From positions 1-64,000 of the forward strand of contig CACNLH010000003.1 of NCBI GenBank assembly GCA_902621205.1: a DNA stretch of 64,000 nt, written 5' to 3'. The translations under genes were made by a program, and so were the position numbers. The stretch is from an uncultured Alphaproteobacteria bacterium. GTDB lineage: Bacteria > Pseudomonadota > Alphaproteobacteria > HIMB59. Shown one piece after another: positions 25,297 through 34,912 of this stretch. The notes under the pieces are model-generated. The model made no database searches. It was not told the origin of the DNA and was given only the letters and a program-made list of their open reading frames with translations. Numbering within the stretch: the first letter of the stretch is position 1; each line of letters begins with the position of its first letter.

Positions 25297-27060
25297 ATGT
25301 ACGAAGCTCCAATTAAAGATTTAAATTTTGTAATTAAAAATCTTATAGATTTAGGCAAACTAAATAAAGTTAGTGATTATTCTGAATTTTCTGATGATTT
25401 AGTTGAAGCCGTTCTTGAAGAGGCAGGAAAAATAGCTTCTGAAGTGTTAGACCCTTGTAACCTTTCAGGAGACCATGAGGGCTCAAAAAGACTCGATACT
25501 GGTGAAGTCGTAACTCCTAAAGGCTACAAAGAGGCTTATGAGAGTTTAAGAGATGGTGGGTGGTTTGGCTTAGAGGCCAAAGAAAAATTTGGTGGTCAAC
25601 AGATACCAGTAACTTTATCTGCCGCTGTTAATGAGATTTGGCATAGTTCTAATATGTCATTGGCGCTTTGCCACCTATTAACACAAGGTTTAATATATGC
25701 ATTGCAAAAATCAGCATCAGAAGATCAAAAAAGCTTTTATATACCAAAATTAGCATCAGGTCATTGGACAGGTACGATGAATTTAACTGAACCACAATCG
25801 GGAACAGACCTGTCTACGATTAAAACTAAAGCTATTAAAGAAAATGGTCATTATAAAATCTATGGACAAAAAATTTATATTACCTATGGGGAACATGATT
25901 TATCTGAGAATATTATTCATTTGGTTTTAGCCAGAACACCTGAAGCGCCAGAGGGTAATAAAGGTATTTCTGTTTTTCTTGTACCTAAATTTATTCCAAA
26001 TGATGACGGCAGTATCGGCAAAAAAAATGATGTAACCTGTTTGTCTATTGAAAAAAAACTTGGTGTTAAAGGTTCTCCTACTGCAGTTTTACAGTTTGGT
26101 GAACAGGATGGAGCTATTGGTTATTTGGTTGGAGAAGAAAATCAGGGTTTAAATATCATGTTCGAAATGATGAACCATGCAAGGTTCTCAGTTGGAGTAC
26201 AAGGACTTGCTGTTTCTGAAAGAGCTTATCAACAATCTAAAATGTATGCCTTTGATAGAGTTCAAGGAGTTCCGATTGATGGTCAGAAAGGTGATCCTAT
26301 TATTCATCACCCAGATGTGCTTCGATTATCCTCGACTATGAAATCAGAAATCGAAGCTATGAGAGCTCTTGCAATTTATGGAGCTTTTGCTTTGGATATG
26401 ACTAAGTCAGAAGAGAGTGAATATTGGGAAACAAAATCATCTTTAATGATACCTATTATTAAAGGGTGGTTGACTGAAAGGTCACTTGAGATTACATCAA
26501 ATGCTATTCAAATTCATGGTGGAATGGGTTTTATTGAAGAAACAGGAATCGCACAACATTATAGAGATGCTAGAATTCTCCCTATATACGAGGGCACCAC
26601 TGCAATTCAAGCAAATGATTTAGTTTTTAGGAAGACGCTTCGAGACAATGGTAAAAGCATATTAGAATTAATTGATGAAATTAAAACTGATACAGAAGCA
26701 TCTGCGAGTTCAGATCGATTAAAAGAGTTATGTAAAAAAATGGATAGTTCAATTGACACTGCAAAAAAAGTTGTTGAGCACATTGTTTCTTCATCTAATA
26801 ATAAAAAAAGACCTGCTGTATCTAGTGTAAATTATTTAATGATGTTAGGTTATATTTTTGGAGGTTGGATGATGATTAAAACTGCTAAAAAATCACTTGA
26901 ATTAAAAGATAAAGGTGAAATTGATAATGAATTTCTGGACGCAAAAATAGCTACATCAAGCATTTATGTATCAAGTATTTTGCCAAAAATTGATAGTTTA
27001 GCTTCCATTATTTTGCATGGTGATGAGGATGTTTTAGCTATGAAGCATCAATGGTTGTAA
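25297..27060 (+). CDS. Acyl-CoA dehydrogenase, DmdC-type
   Basis: A 587-residue FAD acyl-CoA dehydrogenase of the large family that includes 3-methylthiopropionyl-CoA dehydrogenase (DmdC). In order: N-terminal helical segment MYEAPIKDLNFVI, TMNLTEPQSGTDLSTIKTKA (FAD-binding loop), YITYGEHDL, MMNHARFSVGVQGL, IQIHGGMGFIEETG, and the catalytic glutamate in LPIYEGTTAIQANDL. A roughly 130-residue C-terminal extension separates this family from 380-residue dehydrogenases. Electrons should pass to the EtfAB/ETF-QO proteins encoded just downstream on the other strand. No dmdA, dmdB or dmdD is in the window, so a true DMSP role is uncertain; fatty acyl-CoA is equally possible. Confidence 0.85.
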   Translation: MYEAPIKDLNFVIKNLIDLGKLNKVSDYSEFSDDLVEAVLEEAGKIASEVLDPCNLSGDHEGSKRLDTGEVVTPKGYKEAYESLRDGGWFGLEAKEKFGGQQIPVTLSAAVNEIWHSSNMSLALCHLLTQGLIYALQKSASEDQKSFYIPKLASGHWTGTMNLTEPQSGTDLSTIKTKAIKENGHYKIYGQKIYITYGEHDLSENIIHLVLARTPEAPEGNKGISVFLVPKFIPNDDGSIGKKNDVTCLSIEKKLGVKGSPTAVLQFGEQDGAIGYLVGEENQGLNIMFEMMNHARFSVGVQGLAVSERAYQQSKMYAFDRVQGVPIDGQKGDPIIHHPDVLRLSSTMKSEIEAMRALAIYGAFALDMTKSEESEYWETKSSLMIPIIKGWLTERSLEITSNAIQIHGGMGFIEETGIAQHYRDARILPIYEGTTAIQANDLVFRKTLRDNGKSILELIDEIKTDTEASASSDRLKELCKKMDSSIDTAKKVVEHIVSSSNNKKRPAVSSVNYLMMLGYIFGGWMMIKTAKKSLELKDKGEIDNEFLDAKIATSSIYVSSILPKIDSLASIILHGDEDVLAMKHQWL

Positions 27061-27061
27061 T

Positions 27062-27553
27062 TTGGAAAAATTTAAAAATAAATTAAGTAATTTTTTTAGT
27101 TGGCTATCAAAGGCAGAATTAGTTGAGTTAGACTCAGTGGATACTAGCGAAGATCCAATCAGACCAGATATTGACAATGAATTTCGCACCTCGTATGGCC
27201 GCAAGATTTATGGATTAAAATCTAATGAAGATGTTGAAGGGTTCATTTGTCTAGCATTCTGTAACGATGTACCACAAACAATGAAAGAATTAGACTTAAT
27301 GAGCAAAAATGCTTTTCATGAAAAAAACGCAAACATTGCTGTAGCCTATACTGTTTGGTCAAGAAAAAGAGGAGCAGGTAAACAAACTATTTTTACAACA
27401 AAAAAGCTTGTTAAAGATGAAATGAAAAATATAGATCGCTTTATCACACTCTCTCCTTTGACACCTATTGCAACACATTTTCATATAAAGCATGGTGCTA
27501 AATTAGTAAATATCAATGCAACTTCGCAAAACTTTGAATACGACTTTAATTAG
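27062..27553 (+). CDS. Hypothetical protein resembling the GNAT-like end of malonyl-CoA decarboxylase
   Basis: A 163-residue protein starting at TTG 27062, directly after the dehydrogenase stop. A central stretch EGFICLAFCNDVPQTM...VAYTVWSRKRGAGKQ and the end (RFITLSPLTPIATHFHIKHGA, then KLVNINATSQNFEYDF) recall the C-terminal acyltransferase-fold of malonyl-CoA decarboxylase, where a T-L-S-P segment and a final N-Y-x-Y element occur. The helical N-terminal half of that enzyme is missing. It may be a stand-alone acyl-CoA decarboxylase or acyltransferase module acting with the adjacent dehydrogenase. The resemblance is from memory and moderate. The stop overlaps the opposing ETF-QO stop by 4 bases. 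Confidence 0.6.
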   Translation: MEKFKNKLSNFFSWLSKAELVELDSVDTSEDPIRPDIDNEFRTSYGRKIYGLKSNEDVEGFICLAFCNDVPQTMKELDLMSKNAFHEKNANIAVAYTVWSRKRGAGKQTIFTTKKLVKDEMKNIDRFITLSPLTPIATHFHIKHGAKLVNINATSQNFEYDFN

Positions 27554-29187
27554 GTCCCAGAGTAAATAGGTCCACCCCCACCCTCAGGAGTTACCCACTC
27601 AATATTTTGAGAAGGTTCTTTAATATCGCATGTCTTACAATGAATACAATTTTGAGAATTAATTTTTAAAATTTTTTTCTGGAGGTCATTATCAAATTCA
27701 ACTTCATACACACCTGCGGGGCAATACCTTTGGGCAGGTTCGTCGTATTCTTCAATAGTAAAATTAGTTGACAGATCTTTATCATTAAGTAACAAATGGT
27801 TAGGTTGACCATCTGCGTGGTTAGTTCCTGATAGATAAACTGAGCTGGGTTTATCAAAAGTAATAACACCATCATATTTAGGATAAGTAATTTTTTTTGC
27901 TTTTTTAGCTGGGATCAAAGATTCATGATCAGCGTGCTTATGTTGAAGGGTAAAGGGAAGTTTACCTCCAAATATTTTTTGATCTAATCCAGTAAAAATC
28001 ATTGCAGGTATCAGGCCCCATTGAAAACTGGGCTTTACATTTCTTGCTTTGTATAATTCTTCAAATACCCATGAGTTTTTAAATTTTGACTCATACTCTG
28101 ACAGTTCTTTATTGCTATTTATGTGATCATTGATGACTTCTGCAGCAATTATTCCACTTTTCATTGCGGTATGTGATCCTTTAATTTTTGGCATATTTAG
28201 AGTGCCTGCATCACATCCTATCAATAATGCCCCTGGCATATGCATTTGTGGAAGGCTCTGCAATCCTCCCTCTATTAGAGCTCTTGCTCCATAAGAAATT
28301 CTTTTACCACCATCTAATAATTTTTTGATATCAGGGTGTGTTTTAAACTGTTGAAATTCATCATAAGGAGAAAGGTATGGGTTCTTATAATCCAAACCGA
28401 TTACGTAACCTAGGTATATTTGATTATTTTCAGCATGATAACAAAAACTACCTCCATATGTATCACTTTCAAGAGGCCATCCCACACTATGTGAAACTTT
28501 ACCAATTTGATGATTTTCAGAATTGATCTCCCAAATTTCTTTAAAGCCTATACCGTATTGTTGAGGAGATTTATTGTTGGAGTCTAAATTAAATTTTTTA
28601 AGGACCTCTTTTCCCAGGTGACCTCTACAACCCTCTGATAAAACTGTAACTTTACCTTTAATATTAATCCCAGGTTCATAATTATCTTTAGGTTTAAAAT
28701 TTTTGTCTAAACCCATATCACCTGTTTGAACACCAATTACCTTTTGATCGTTATCATAAAGTAATTTACTAGCTGCAAATCCTGGAAAGATCTCCACTCC
28801 TAAGTTTTCGGCAAATTCACCTAACCATTTACAAAGATTAGATAAGCTAATTATGTAGTTTCCATGATTTTTTAAAACATTTGGTAAAAAAAAGTTTGGC
28901 ACCTTCATACTTTTAGTTTTTGTATAAAATAAAAAATCTTCTGATGTTACTGATGTATTGATTGGACTATTAAGTTCTTTCCAATTTGGAATGAGTTCAT
29001 CTAAAGCCTTAGTTTCAAAAACATTACCACTTAAAATATGAGCTCCGACTTCAGATGCTTTTTCTAGTACACAAATAGACATATTCGTATCGAGTTGTTT
29101 TAGTTTAATTGCTGTTGATAAACCAGCTGGACCAGCTCCAACTATTACTACATCGTAATTTAGTTCTTCTCTCTGCACTTCGCTCAT
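27550..29187 (-). CDS. Electron transfer flavoprotein-ubiquinone oxidoreductase
   Basis: A 545-residue membrane-associated flavoprotein that passes electrons from reduced ETF to ubiquinone. FAD motif VGAGPAGLSTAIKL (15-28), LEKASEVGAHILSG, the ubiquinone-region AMKSGIIAAE, and a C-terminal 4Fe-4S domain (CPAGVYEVEF and CIHCKTCDIKEPSQNIEWVTPEGGGGP). Usual length. It lies 22 bases after etfA in the etfB-etfA-ETFQO operon. In this region its likely electron sources are the DmdC-type acyl-CoA dehydrogenase and the dimethylglycine dehydrogenase-like protein. Confidence 0.94.
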   Translation of the reverse strand: MSEVQREELNYDVVIVGAGPAGLSTAIKLKQLDTNMSICVLEKASEVGAHILSGNVFETKALDELIPNWKELNSPINTSVTSEDFLFYTKTKSMKVPNFFLPNVLKNHGNYIISLSNLCKWLGEFAENLGVEIFPGFAASKLLYDNDQKVIGVQTGDMGLDKNFKPKDNYEPGINIKGKVTVLSEGCRGHLGKEVLKKFNLDSNNKSPQQYGIGFKEIWEINSENHQIGKVSHSVGWPLESDTYGGSFCYHAENNQIYLGYVIGLDYKNPYLSPYDEFQQFKTHPDIKKLLDGGKRISYGARALIEGGLQSLPQMHMPGALLIGCDAGTLNMPKIKGSHTAMKSGIIAAEVINDHINSNKELSEYESKFKNSWVFEELYKARNVKPSFQWGLIPAMIFTGLDQKIFGGKLPFTLQHKHADHESLIPAKKAKKITYPKYDGVITFDKPSSVYLSGTNHADGQPNHLLLNDKDLSTNFTIEEYDEPAQRYCPAGVYEVEFDNDLQKKILKINSQNCIHCKTCDIKEPSQNIEWVTPEGGGGPIYSGT

Positions 29188-29209
29188 AATGTTGATTATA
29201 TATTAAATA

Positions 29210-30163
29210 TTACGATTCTATCTGATTAAGTAGATCTAACTCTTTAATAATTTCAGGTATTGCTTGAAATAAATCAGAAGAAAGTCCGTAGTCAGCTATA
29301 TTAAATATCGGTGCCTCTAAATCCTTATTAATAGCGACTATGACTTTACTTTCTTTCATACCCGCTAAATGCTGTATTGCACCGGATATACCTACGGCAA
29401 TATAAAGCTCAGGAGCAACCATTTTACCAGTTTGACCAACTTGATATTCATTGCCAATGTAGCCTGAGTCAACAGCAGCCCTCGAAGCTCCAACAGCAGC
29501 ATTAAGTTTATCAGCTAAATCATATAATAATTTAAAATTATCAGAGTTTTCAAGTCCTCTGCCACCAGATACAACTACCCGAGCATTACCCAATTCAGGT
29601 CTGTCACTCTTTGATACTTCTCTACTTACAAATGTTGTTTTAACCTCTGAGTCGATGAAAGAAATATTTTCTACAGCAGCATCACCCCCTGTTTCTTCAC
29701 ATTTTTCAAAAGAAGTGGGTCTGACAGTCATTAAATTAATTTTTTGATCAGTCTGAACATAAGAAATAGCGTTTCCCGCATAAATAGGTCTGATAAAAGT
29801 ATCTTGGGACTCTATACCTATGATATCGCTTATTTGTGTGACATCTAACAGAGCAGATACTCTAGGTAGCAGATTTTTTCCAAATGTACTAGAAGGTGCT
29901 AAAATGTGTGAATAGTTTTCAGCTAAATTAGAAATTATAGGAGATGATAATTCTGGTATTTGATTTTCTAATTTCTCATGATCACAAATAATTACTTTTT
30001 TAACTAACTGTATTGATTTTGAACTTTTAGCAAGATCTTCAATTTTATTACCTAAAATTAAAAGATGAATATCTTCGCTTAATTTTTCGGCAGCACTAAT
30101 AGTATTAAGAGTTGATGATTTTAAATTTTTGTTATCATGTTCCGCTACTACAAGTACAGACAT
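29210..30163 (-). CDS. etfA: Electron transfer flavoprotein alpha subunit
   Basis: A 317-residue ETF alpha subunit binding FAD. The C-terminal FAD domain holds [60 protein letters not shown] and [17 protein letters not shown], all diagnostic. The N-terminal half is the AMP-binding-like domain shared with EtfB. It starts immediately after the etfB stop (no intergenic base) and continues to the ETF-QO gene 22 bases on. Confidence 0.95.
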   Translation of the reverse strand: MSVLVVAEHDNKNLKSSTLNTISAAEKLSEDIHLLILGNKIEDLAKSSKSIQLVKKVIICDHEKLENQIPELSSPIISNLAENYSHILAPSSTFGKNLLPRVSALLDVTQISDIIGIESQDTFIRPIYAGNAISYVQTDQKINLMTVRPTSFEKCEETGGDAAVENISFIDSEVKTTFVSREVSKSDRPELGNARVVVSGGRGLENSDNFKLLYDLADKLNAAVGASRAAVDSGYIGNEYQVGQTGKMVAPELYIAVGISGAIQHLAGMKESKVIVAINKDLEAPIFNIADYGLSSDLFQAIPEIIKELDLLNQIES

Positions 30164-30913
30164 TTAAATTACTTTTGCCTCGTATTTTAGTTTTTGAACC
30201 AATTCTTTAACATCATTGACCATAATACCTGCTTTTCTTTTTGGAGGCTCAATTACTTTTAAAGTTTTAATTTTTGATGATGTATCAATTCCAAGAGTGT
30301 CAATATCAATTGTCTCAAGAGGTTTTTTTTTAGCCTTCATTATATTTGGAAGAGAGGCAAACCTTGGTGTGTTTAATCTTAAATCACATGTTAAAACAGC
30401 TGGAAGTGAAGTTTCTAGGTTTTCAATACCTTCATCTATCTCCCTTGATATAAAAACTTTATTATTTTCAATTTTTAAATTTGAAATAAAACATCCTTGT
30501 GGCCAATTTAATAATGCAGATAAAATCTGACCTGTTTGATTTGAATCATCATCGATAGCTTGTTTACCCATTAAAACGAGATCTGGTTTTTCTTTATCAA
30601 TTATTATTTTTAGTGTTTTAGCAACTGCTAATGGCTCTAATGTGTTTTGACTTTTGACCAATATAGACCTATCAATTCCCATAGCCATGGATGTTCTTAA
30701 AACATCTTGAGATTTATCATCTCCAATAGATACAGATATTATCTCATTCGCAAGACCCTGTTCCTTAAGCTTTACTGCCTCTTCAATGGCATTTTCATCT
30801 GGTGGATTAACAGACATTTTAACATTTTGTGTTTCTACTCCACTATTGTCGCTTTTTACTCTAATCTGCACTTTGTAATCAACAACCCTTTTGACAGCAA
30901 CTAAAACTTTCAT
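30164..30913 (-). CDS. etfB: Electron transfer flavoprotein beta subunit
   Basis: A 249-residue ETF beta subunit. MKVLVAVKRVVDYKVQIRVK at the start, VNPPDENAIEEAVKLKE, LMGKQAIDDDSNQTGQILSALLNWPQG (AMP/FAD site) and DLRLNTPRFASLPNIMKAKKKP are all typical. The frame is open to 30946, but known proteins begin MK-VLVAVKRV, so ATG 30913 is chosen. First gene of the ETF operon, divergent from the Nudix gene by 52 bases. Confidence 0.94.
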   Translation of the reverse strand: MKVLVAVKRVVDYKVQIRVKSDNSGVETQNVKMSVNPPDENAIEEAVKLKEQGLANEIISVSIGDDKSQDVLRTSMAMGIDRSILVKSQNTLEPLAVAKTLKIIIDKEKPDLVLMGKQAIDDDSNQTGQILSALLNWPQGCFISNLKIENNKVFISREIDEGIENLETSLPAVLTCDLRLNTPRFASLPNIMKAKKKPLETIDIDTLGIDTSSKIKTLKVIEPPKRKAGIMVNDVKELVQKLKYEAKVI

Positions 30914-30965
30914 TTGAATTTCAATAAAATAAACTAAGTTAAACAACTTACAAGATCCAAAAACT

Positions 30966-31511
30966 ATGACAAATATTAAGAAGAGGAAGATCTATAAAAA
31001 TATTTATGAATTATTTATTAAATATACCAATAAACTTGATTTTAAGGAGATAAGAGAAAACTACATTTATAATGGAAATAGTGTCTCAGCTATTTGTTTT
31101 AACAAACAAGATCAAGTTTTTTATTTCATAAGACAGATGAGACCAAATTATTTTTTTAATAAATTTTCATCCTACCCTCTAGAAATAGTAGCAGGTGGGA
31201 TTAAAAATAAAGAATCAAGTAGACAAGCTATTATGAGAGAAATCAAAGAGGAACTTGGAGTCAAACCTATTTCGGTAAAAAAGTTGGAGTCACTCATTAT
31301 TGCTCCAGATATTTTAGAAGAAATTACTGATATATATCTTGCATACGTACCTAGAATTACAAACTTTAAAATTATAAATCCTAATGAGGGAGAATATATA
31401 AAGATAATCCCGATGAAAAAAAAACAAATTTTAGAAATTTTAAAAACAAATAAAACACAAAATATTGTTACAAAATACGCTTTTTTAAAAATAAAAGAGC
31501 TTAAGATTTAA
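30966..31511 (+). CDS. Nudix hydrolase, ADP-ribose pyrophosphatase-like
   Basis: A 181-residue protein with a perfect Nudix box, GGIKNKESSRQAIMREIKEE followed by LGV (pattern G-x5-E-x7-R-E-U-x-E-E-x-G-U), at about residues 75-97. The preceding FIRQMRP...LEIVAGGI and the later APDILEEITDIYLAYVP are typical of ADP-sugar pyrophosphatases. It hydrolyses nucleoside diphosphate derivatives; ADP-ribose is the most usual substrate. It runs convergent to the dimethylglycine dehydrogenase-like gene, with stops overlapping by 11 bases. Confidence 0.88.
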   Translation: MTNIKKRKIYKNIYELFIKYTNKLDFKEIRENYIYNGNSVSAICFNKQDQVFYFIRQMRPNYFFNKFSSYPLEIVAGGIKNKESSRQAIMREIKEELGVKPISVKKLESLIIAPDILEEITDIYLAYVPRITNFKIINPNEGEYIKIIPMKKKQILEILKTNKTQNIVTKYAFLKIKELKI

Positions 31512-33933
31512 TCTTAATCATCTCTTTATCATAGATAGGATAAAGATGCACATTGCAGGGAACTTTTTTAGTAGCTATCTCTAATTCGTAATTACCATTT
31601 TCTACAAAGTTTTGATCAATAACATCTTTACTTCTTATGTACCCATAACCAATAGATTTGCCTATGGTGTATCCGTAACCCCCGCTTGATAACCAACCTA
31701 CTTGTTTACCATCTCTAAATATAGTTTCTCTTCCTAAAAGTATTTGATTTGGATCATCACACGTAAAACCTGCAAAAATCTTTTTCAAACCTTTTGATTT
31801 TTGATTTAAAAGTGCTTTTTTTCCAATGAAATCTTTGTCAGAGTTAATTTTAGTTGCCCATCCTAATCCAGCCTCAAGAGGGGTATGGTCCGGCCCGATA
31901 TCTGAACCCCAAGCTCTGTAGCCCTTTTCTAAACGACAACTCTCTATACATCGATATCCAGCATTAACTAGTCCAAATTGATTTCCATATTCCATTATCT
32001 TGGAATAAATTTCTGAGGAAAAATCTATTGGGAAATGAAGCTCCCAACCTAACTCACCCATGTAGGTTATTCTAATTGCATAAACATCTTTTGATGCAAT
32101 TTTGATTTTTTTACATGTAGCAAATGGAAAATTATCATTTGATAAATCTGTATTTGTTAGCCCTTGAAGGATCTTTCTAGAATTTGGTCCCATTAATGAA
32201 AAAACTGAATTATCAAATGTTATATTTTTAACTTCTACTTCTAAATTATTTGGAATATTTGAAATTATCCAATCATAGTCATGGGTCATAAAACCTGTTC
32301 CAGTTATAATATAAAAGGTATTTTTATCTATAACTGTTATTGTTAAATCACATTCAATTCCACCATCGTCATTCAACATTTGGGTATAGATGGTCGAACC
32401 GATTGGTCTATCAATTTTATTTGCACATAAATACTCTAAAGCTTGTAGTGAGTCTTTACCTGATACAATAAACTTAGCGAAAGATGTTTGATCAATCAGA
32501 ACAGCACTCTCTCTTGCGGCCTTTACTTCATTTCCAACAAATTCAAACCAATTTTGTTTGTCAAAGGAATAAATATCCCGAGGCTCACTTCCTTTTGGTG
32601 CAAACCAATTAGGTCTCTCCCAACCCATTTTTTCACCAAAGCATGCATTTGAGTTTTTAAGTTTTTCATAAATTGGAGATTTTTTAAAATCTCTCACTGA
32701 GGAGTTTTCCTCAAAAGGCCATGCCATAGTGTAATGTTTAGCATAAGCCTCATAAGTTCTTTTTCTTACCCACTCCAAATCTTGATGGGGTTTTCCAAAT
32801 CTTCTTATATCAACTGGCCATAAATCGTAAGGTGGTCTTCCATTAGCTACCCATTCTGCAAGTGCCATACCCGCTCCACCTCCAGCAGCTATACCATATG
32901 CGTTGAAACCTGCGCCAACATAAAAGTTTTTCAATTCAGGACTCTCTCCTAAAATAAAGTTTCCATCTGGAGTAAAACTCTCAGGTCCATTTATTAATTC
33001 TTTGACCCCAGCAGTTTCAAGACTAGGGACTCTTCCAAGAGCATTATTCATTATTTGTTCAAAATGATCGTAATTTGAGTCTAAAAGTGAAAAATGAAAA
33101 TCCTCTGGGACTGATTTTTCAGCCCATGATAAAGGGTTTGGTTCATACCCTCCCATTGCAAGGCCCCCAACTTCCTCTTTAAAATAAATTAACCTGTCAG
33201 GATCTCTTAAAGTAGGAAGGTCTGATTTAACACCCTCTATTTTTTCAGTAACCAAATATTGATGTTGAAAAGATACTAAAGGGACATTAACTCCAACATC
33301 TTGTGCAAACTGTCTGGTCCACTGACCACAACAACAAACAATTTTTTCACACTTTACTTTACCTTTAGATGTTTCAATACCTTCAATTACACCATTATTT
33401 ATAATTACCTTTGATACTCTAGTTTCCTCAAATATTTTTGCTCCTTTGTTTCTAGCTCCTTTAGCCAATGCTTGTGAAATATCTGTCGGATTTGCTTGTC
33501 CATCTGTAGGAAGGAAGGCTGCTCCATAAACATCATCTATATTCATGATTGGCCATAAATCTTGAGCCTCTTTTGGAGTAAGTAGTTCCATCTCCAAACC
33601 AAATGAATGAGCTGTAGTAGTTTGTCTTAAAACCTCCTGCCATCTCTCTTTATTACAAGCTAGTCTTAATCCACCATTCATCTTCCATCCTGTTCCTAAT
33701 CCTGTTTCTTTTTCAAGCTTGTCATAAAGATCAACAGAATATCCTAATAATTGAGTAATATTTGCATTTGTTCTTAATTGGCCAACTAGTCCAGCAGCAT
33801 GCCATGTACTACCAGATGTTAATTTACCACTTTCAATAAGTACAACTTCATGTCCTAAATCAGCTAAGTGATATGCAGTAGAGCAACCCACTATACCACC
33901 CCCAATTACTACAATTTTTGAACTATCTATCAT
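31501..33933 (-). CDS. Dimethylglycine/sarcosine dehydrogenase-like flavoprotein
   Basis: An 810-residue fusion of an N-terminal FAD amine dehydrogenase (about 1-390; VVIGGGIVGCSTAYHLADLG and SGSTWHAAGLVGQLR with the histidine that carries FAD in mammalian DMGDH) and a C-terminal GcvT-type tetrahydrofolate domain (about 430-805; YMGELGWELHFP, GYRCIESCRLEKGYRAWG, DFIGKKALL). It should oxidise dimethylglycine or sarcosine, make 5,10-methylene-THF and pass electrons to ETF. BHMT, which makes dimethylglycine, is encoded 1 kb away. It overlaps the choline-kinase-like gene by one base. Confidence 0.9.
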   Translation of the reverse strand: MIDSSKIVVIGGGIVGCSTAYHLADLGHEVVLIESGKLTSGSTWHAAGLVGQLRTNANITQLLGYSVDLYDKLEKETGLGTGWKMNGGLRLACNKERWQEVLRQTTTAHSFGLEMELLTPKEAQDLWPIMNIDDVYGAAFLPTDGQANPTDISQALAKGARNKGAKIFEETRVSKVIINNGVIEGIETSKGKVKCEKIVCCCGQWTRQFAQDVGVNVPLVSFQHQYLVTEKIEGVKSDLPTLRDPDRLIYFKEEVGGLAMGGYEPNPLSWAEKSVPEDFHFSLLDSNYDHFEQIMNNALGRVPSLETAGVKELINGPESFTPDGNFILGESPELKNFYVGAGFNAYGIAAGGGAGMALAEWVANGRPPYDLWPVDIRRFGKPHQDLEWVRKRTYEAYAKHYTMAWPFEENSSVRDFKKSPIYEKLKNSNACFGEKMGWERPNWFAPKGSEPRDIYSFDKQNWFEFVGNEVKAARESAVLIDQTSFAKFIVSGKDSLQALEYLCANKIDRPIGSTIYTQMLNDDGGIECDLTITVIDKNTFYIITGTGFMTHDYDWIISNIPNNLEVEVKNITFDNSVFSLMGPNSRKILQGLTNTDLSNDNFPFATCKKIKIASKDVYAIRITYMGELGWELHFPIDFSSEIYSKIMEYGNQFGLVNAGYRCIESCRLEKGYRAWGSDIGPDHTPLEAGLGWATKINSDKDFIGKKALLNQKSKGLKKIFAGFTCDDPNQILLGRETIFRDGKQVGWLSSGGYGYTIGKSIGYGYIRSKDVIDQNFVENGNYELEIATKKVPCNVHLYPIYDKEMIKIKS

Positions 33934-34790
33934 TATAGTTTATCAAATGATTCCTCAAATTTTTTGAGATTATCTGAAGTATACTCAGCATAATTAAATT
34001 CTATCTTAGAAGTGATCTCAGAGACCATACTCCACATTGTCTCTCTTAATAAACTAGCAGTTTTCATTGCGTTATATTTAATTATTAAATCTTTTGATGG
34101 TTTTTCTTTAAAATACATTTCTAAAACTTCATTTTCTAGATTTTCATCTAAATCATTATTAGAAGATAAACCTCCTATATCAAACAAAGGATCATTAAAA
34201 CCACCATATTCCCAATCTACTACCCATATTTTTGAACCATCATCAAGAAAATTTGCAGCCAATAAATCATTATGACCAAATACAATTTCTCTTGGAGAGG
34301 AGAGTTTTTCTAACTTTTCTGCTTTTTTTAACAAACTTGGAATTAATGAAATGTGAGAGCTATTATTATTTAATAAGTAATTTGAGTAGTACTTTATGAC
34401 ATAAAAAACCCAGAAAATTTGAGGCTGACCTGATAACTTGTTAGGTATTTCATCATGAATTTTTCTTATGATCGGAACAATTTTATTTAAATTTTCTCTT
34501 ACAGTTTTTGGTTCAAGAGTTTTACTTTCAATGAATTCTAAGACCAATACTCCAGGTTCATTATAAATTAATTTTGGAGACACCCCTATTTGATAAGCTG
34601 CTTCACTAACAATAATTTCGTTTGATCGATAAACTAGATGTTCTGGTATATCTGAACCTAGTCTAACAACTGATTTAGAACCAGAGTCTGATACTAGGAA
34701 ATTAAGATTTGTAATTCCTCCCGCTAAAGGTTCAATATTTTCAAGATTTTTCCATATTGGAAGACTCTTGATTTTATTTTCAAATCCCAT
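33933..34790 (-). CDS. Choline/ethanolamine kinase-like phosphotransferase
   Basis: A 285-residue APH/choline kinase family protein. The catalytic loop is FGHNDLLAANFL (Brenner motif H-N-D-x5-N) and the metal-binding motif is VVDWEYGGFNDPLFDIGGL. LAGGITNLNFLV near the N-terminus is the nucleotide-binding loop of the family. It would phosphorylate choline, ethanolamine or a similar small amine alcohol. Its stop overlaps the ATG of the dimethylglycine dehydrogenase-like gene, so the two are made together. The link to a demethylating enzyme is unusual. An amine other than choline cannot be excluded. Confidence 0.82.
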   Translation of the reverse strand: MGFENKIKSLPIWKNLENIEPLAGGITNLNFLVSDSGSKSVVRLGSDIPEHLVYRSNEIIVSEAAYQIGVSPKLIYNEPGVLVLEFIESKTLEPKTVRENLNKIVPIIRKIHDEIPNKLSGQPQIFWVFYVIKYYSNYLLNNNSSHISLIPSLLKKAEKLEKLSSPREIVFGHNDLLAANFLDDGSKIWVVDWEYGGFNDPLFDIGGLSSNNDLDENLENEVLEMYFKEKPSKDLIIKYNAMKTASLLRETMWSMVSEITSKIEFNYAEYTSDNLKKFEESFDKL

Positions 34791-34912
34791 TTGATTAAAA
34801 CATACTGATCTTTGAATTATTTTCTACGGATAAAATCCAAAAACATTGTGAAATTTTTTATAGAATTTTTTTTAAAAGCTATAATAATCTAGATATTTAT
34901 TTAGGAGGTAGT

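Noticed and set aside
34791-34912. SAM riboswitch before bmt, as described in some SAR11
   Set aside because: The 122-base gap shows no recognisable aptamer blocks, and a TATAAT box at 34880 would leave a leader of only about 20 bases.
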